A stretch of DNA of 64,000 bases from Aeolococcus sp050734155 (GTDB lineage: Bacteria; Chloroflexota; Dormibacteria; Aeolococcales; Aeolococcaceae): the NCBI GenBank assembly GCA_050734155.1, contig JBOHUD010000036.1, positions 24,130 through 88,129 on the forward strand. The letters are read 5' to 3'. Both the position numbers and the translations under genes were made by a program. Shown here piece by piece: positions 61,589 through 64,000 of this stretch. Every line of letters starts with the position of its first letter. Position 1 is the stretch's first letter. The notes beneath the pieces were generated by a model that was given only the letters and a program-made list of their open reading frames with translations, did not search any database and had not been told where the DNA came from.

Positions 61589-62221
61589 TCACGTCCAGCC
61601 GTGGGTCACCAGGCGCTCGAGGTCGTGTGCGACCTTGGCGCTGGACATGCCCTGGAAGAAGGCGATGTGGGCGAGGTTGTCGGGCGTGTAGGCGATGATC
61701 TGGGCAGCGTGGTCGACGTAGTAGGTGCTGCCCGGACTGGCCGGCTCGGGCGACGCCAGGGACACCCGCGCCTGAATCTGCGCCACGTCGATGGCGGTCT
61801 TGCTCCCGGTGAGCCCGATGAACCCCTCGTTGTAGTTGCTCAACCAGCTGGCCAGGACGGCCGGGGTGTCGCGGGCGGGATCGGTGGTGACGAACACCAC
61901 CTGGACGCGTGCGCGATCCGCGGCGGGCATGTCCTTGAGCGCAAACGCGAGCATCGACATGTTCTCCGGACAGATGTCGGGGCAGTGCGTGTAGCCGAAG
62001 TAGAGCAGCGTCACATGGCCGGCGGAATCGCGCTGGAAGTCGAAGGGCTGGCCGCGCTGGTCGGTGAGGTTGAACTCCGGCTTGGCCAGCGGGTGCACCA
62101 GCTGCGCGCCGGTCCACCGGTAGGGGGTCGGTGAGGGGGGAGCTGGGGAGTCGCCGCCACAGGCGGCGAGGAGCAGTGCCGCGCCGCCAAGGAGCAGGCC
62201 GAGGCGCCGCGACGACGTCAT
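61589..62221 (-). CDS. SCO1/SenC/PrrC-family copper chaperone lipoprotein
   Basis: 210 residues from ATG at 62221, overlapping the TetR stop as ATGA. Lipobox ALLLAACGGD. The thioredoxin-like domain has LLYFGYTHCPDICPENM with the CxxxC copper site, VVFVTTDPARDTPAVLASWL, YYVDHAAQIIAY and a His later in the chain. SCO proteins load copper on the CuA centre of cytochrome oxidase; no oxidase gene is in view. Length normal. Confidence 0.88.
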   Translation of the reverse strand: MTSSRRLGLLLGGAALLLAACGGDSPAPPSPTPYRWTGAQLVHPLAKPEFNLTDQRGQPFDFQRDSAGHVTLLYFGYTHCPDICPENMSMLAFALKDMPAADRARVQVVFVTTDPARDTPAVLASWLSNYNEGFIGLTGSKTAIDVAQIQARVSLASPEPASPGSTYYVDHAAQIIAYTPDNLAHIAFFQGMSSAKVAHDLERLVTHGWT

Positions 62222-62859
62222 CGGCGCGACCCGGCCGCGGCGGCTGCGCCCGGCTGAGCGGCGGTCTCGTCGCCGAGCCCCGTGAAGATGGCCGCGAGGA
62301 CGCGCGCGATGTTGTTCCAGCGGAATGCCGACGGGTCGAGCGAGCTGTGCAGCGTGAGGCCGTCGCCGAGGGCGAGGAGCAGCGAGGCGAGGGCGTTGGC
62401 CGGGACGGGGGCCAGCTCGGCGTCGCGCACCGCACAGTCGATCCAGGATCGCAGCCGCGTGCGGCGGCGCTGCACGGCCGCCACCATGCGCTCGCGGATG
62501 AGCGGGTCGGTGAGGATGGCAGCCCAGAGGTCGGAGCGGAGCTGGACCCGGGACTGATCGACCCCGCGCTGGCACATCTCCCTGGCAAAGCTGCGCAGAC
62601 GGGCGACGTTGGGCAGGTCGCGCCGGTCCAGGCTGTCGAGGATCGTGTCGAGGTCGAGCGCATCCTCCTCGAGCAGGGCCACCAGGAGATCCTGCTTGGA
62701 GTGGAAGTAGCCGTAGAAGGCGCCCTTGCTCGCGCCCGCCTCGGCGCAGACGTCCTCGACACGCATGTCGCGGTAGCCCATGCGGCCGCTGCACCGCCAG
62801 GCGGCGTCGATGAGCTGCTGGCGCCGCTCCGACCGGGCGCTGGAGGATATCCGGGGCAT
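62218..62859 (-). CDS. TetR-family transcriptional regulator
   Basis: 213 residues from ATG at 62859; the frame runs upstream to 63348 but only antisense to the Rieske gene. HTH: RRQQLIDAAWRCSGRMGYRDMRVEDVCAEAGASKGAFYGYFHSKQDLLVALLEEDALDLD. It shares KGAFY-xx-F-xSKQ, LDRR and PANALASLLLALGDGLTLH with the other TetR, so the two are paralogues. SCO1 follows in the same operon. Divergent from the Rieske gene, so both may be controlled. Confidence 0.88.
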   Translation of the reverse strand: MPRISSSARSERRQQLIDAAWRCSGRMGYRDMRVEDVCAEAGASKGAFYGYFHSKQDLLVALLEEDALDLDTILDSLDRRDLPNVARLRSFAREMCQRGVDQSRVQLRSDLWAAILTDPLIRERMVAAVQRRRTRLRSWIDCAVRDAELAPVPANALASLLLALGDGLTLHSSLDPSAFRWNNIARVLAAIFTGLGDETAAQPGAAAAAGSRR

Positions 62860-62878
62860 CGCCCCGGATGATATCATC
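62849..62878. promoter_or_regulatory. Promoter, palindrome and start-codon hairpin of the second TetR gene
   Basis: TATCAT on the minus strand lies 8 bases before the ATG. It is part of the perfect palindrome GATGATATCATC (62867-62878). Partly overlapping this, ATCCGGGGC (62849-62857) and GCCCCGGAT (62861-62869) form a 9-base-pair hairpin whose loop includes part of the start codon. Both could serve as operator or limit translation. Confidence 0.45.
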
Positions 62879-62919
62879 AACGAAACTGACTGGTCGGATT
62901 CGATATTCGGTGTTCGAGC

Positions 62920-63558
62920 ATGGCACGCAACCCCTACGCTGAGACGCCGCAGCGGCACCACCGCATGGCGGCGATGTCGCGTCGAAGCTTCCTGGTCCTG
63001 GTCGGTGGACTCGGCGCGCTGGGCTCGGTTCTCTTCGGTGGCATGGAATTGCTCAAGTTCGTCTTTCCCAACGCCACCGGCGAGGCACCGCTGAAGTTCA
63101 AGGCGAGCGTGCGCCCCGAGGCGATCACCGTCGACAACCCGTACATGGACTACGGCCACCGCACCGGGATCCTTCGCGACGACGCCGGCATCTATGCCGT
63201 CGAGCTGGTGTGCACGCACCTCGGCTGCACCCCGAACTACGTGTCCAACGTAACCGCCGGGTCGGGCGTCGCCGACGCCGTGGCCGACAGCCACGGCGTT
63301 CGCAAGCCGCCTGAACGCATCCCCAACGGATGGGCCTGTCCATGTCACGGCAGCCGGTATTTCATCGACTCCACGAATTTCTACGGACCCGCGCCCCGTC
63401 CGATGGATTGGTACGACATCCAGTTCGGCCCCGACGGCTCGCTGGTCGTCGACCGCGGCGCATTGGTGGTCTCCCGGGGCGCTGGGGACACCACCACCCC
63501 CCTCTGGCGCCTCGACCCGGTGAGCAAGAAGGACAACGGCAAGACCTACGGGGTGTGA
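62920..63558 (+). CDS. Rieske 2Fe-2S protein, Tat-exported
   Basis: 212 residues. Twin-arginine signal MSRRSFLVLVGGLGALGSVL near residue 19 with an uncleaved-looking helix. The Rieske boxes are CTHLGC and CPCHGSRYF, which hold the 2Fe-2S cluster. About 45 residues separate them, longer than usual. The protein probably belongs to a bc-type quinol oxidase or a similar electron-transfer complex; no cytochrome b gene follows in the window. Confidence 0.9.
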   Translation: MARNPYAETPQRHHRMAAMSRRSFLVLVGGLGALGSVLFGGMELLKFVFPNATGEAPLKFKASVRPEAITVDNPYMDYGHRTGILRDDAGIYAVELVCTHLGCTPNYVSNVTAGSGVADAVADSHGVRKPPERIPNGWACPCHGSRYFIDSTNFYGPAPRPMDWYDIQFGPDGSLVVDRGALVVSRGAGDTTTPLWRLDPVSKKDNGKTYGV

Positions 63559-63800
63559 CGGTCGCCGGGTTCCCCGGTGGCGTGTGACGAATCGTCAGAG
63601 CTGGCGCGGCGGAACGTAGGTCCTGTCACCGGCGCAGGTCCCGATGCCCCGGAGATGACTTCGCCTTCACGGGCCGTGCCGAGCATGTGGCCGTGGAGGC
63701 CACCGATCCGTTACAGGCGCCGCCCTACCGTCGAGATGCCCGCAGCGACGTCGATCGTCCCGTCCCGCCGGGCGCGGCAGCATCATCTGGAGACACAGCA
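63559..63800 (+). other. Intergenic region between Rieske and SipW-type genes
   Basis: No gene seen. GGAG about 9 bases before the GTG at 63801 is the only clear signal. Some GC-rich short hairpins could form. Confidence 0.3.
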
Positions 63801-64000
63801 GTGAATCGTCCGGCACAGCAGAACAAGCGCAGGGACATGCGCCCGCTCAGCCTGGTTGCCCTCATCGGCGGCACCATCGCGGCGGCCAGTCTGATCGGTT
63901 TCGGCGGCCTGGCGGCATGGACTGTGACCACCCAGAACAACGCCAGCACCTTCGCGTCCGGCACCGTGCACCACACCAACCTCGCCAAGGTCGGCGGCGC
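63801..64000 (+). CDS. N-terminus of a SipW-type (TasA/camelysin-like) secreted protein (partial, runs off right edge)
   Basis: First 66 residues from GTG at 63801. A basic start (NRPAQQNKRRDMRPLS) precedes LVALIGGTIAAASLIGFGGLAAW and then TVTTQNNASTFASGTVHHTN. The helix followed by an AAW-type turn and an N/T-rich segment with FASGTV resembles TasA- and camelysin-type surface proteins processed by SipW-like signal peptidases. The rest lies outside the window. Confidence 0.55.
   Translation, partial: MNRPAQQNKRRDMRPLSLVALIGGTIAAASLIGFGGLAAWTVTTQNNASTFASGTVHHTNLAKVGG

Noticed and set aside
63559..63800. Riboswitch before the SipW-type gene
   Set aside because: Some hairpin potential but no conserved motif could be matched.

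Overview
High-GC bacterial DNA (roughly 70% G+C by eye) with dense gene packing, many GTG starts, frequent 4-base GTGA/ATGA overlaps between neighbouring genes, and many promoters whose -10 hexamer lies only 6-10 bases before the start codon (leaderless or nearly leaderless mRNAs). A 30-residue basic ribosomal-type protein (AURKAIP1/COX24, bS22-like), the actinobacterial-style short leader peptide before the sulfur operon, and the mix of VapBC modules, HtrA, DUF2079, DUF5996 and a SipW-type secreted protein point to Actinobacteriota or a related deep Terrabacteria lineage (Dormibacterota or Chloroflexota). The lineage is inferred, not proven. No rRNA, tRNA, CRISPR array, insertion sequence or phage gene was recognised.

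Layout. 1-10.9 kb: a thiol-disulfide membrane pair cut by the left edge, a flavin reductase/ArsR divergon with overlapping promoters, an epoxide hydrolase, two methyltransferases, a VapBC module, decayed transporter genes (a LysE-like stub and a formate/nitrite channel with an internal deletion), DUF5996, a UBP zinc finger, DUF4188 and a frameshifted unknown gene. 11-19 kb: an assimilatory sulfate operon on the minus strand (sat, cysH, cysC, sulfite reductase, siroheme synthase), preceded by a candidate leader-peptide attenuator, a LysR regulator and a divergent TauE/SafE exporter. 19-34 kb: an EAL-GGDEF signalling protein, an ABC exporter, a second toxin-antitoxin pair, an S9 peptidase, a HIT protein, the tiny ribosomal gene, HtrA, an MFS carrier with an odd C-terminal extension, a propeller lipoprotein and a CurA-type oxidoreductase.

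33.5-37 kb is a worn region: a LuxR tail and the tail of a membrane protein abut at about 33,720, an Nramp-type gene survives only as its 5' end, and between them lie a 35-residue membrane peptide, a DapB-like protein lacking the usual catalytic histidine, and a reductase-like protein. 37.6-39.2 kb holds the least explained unit: a MarR regulator with overlapping operators, divergent from a small protein made of six Val-Met motifs and from an alanine-rich helical protein.

39-49.7 kb: a secreted beta-propeller protein, a coupled ABC transporter/SGNH lipoprotein operon, and a minus-strand operon for nucleotide-sugar and glycosyl transfer (aminotransferase, two sugar-transferase-type proteins, DUF2079, epimerase) plus MTA phosphorylase. 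49.7-57 kb: molybdenum biology, with a membrane-anchored sulfite-oxidase-fold enzyme coupled to a 57-residue membrane protein, MoaB/MogA, MoaC, MoaE, ModABC and a HTH-Mop sensor. 57-64 kb: two paralogous TetR regulators bracket a ClC transporter and an ABC exporter; then SCO1, a Rieske protein and the start of a SipW-type secreted protein.
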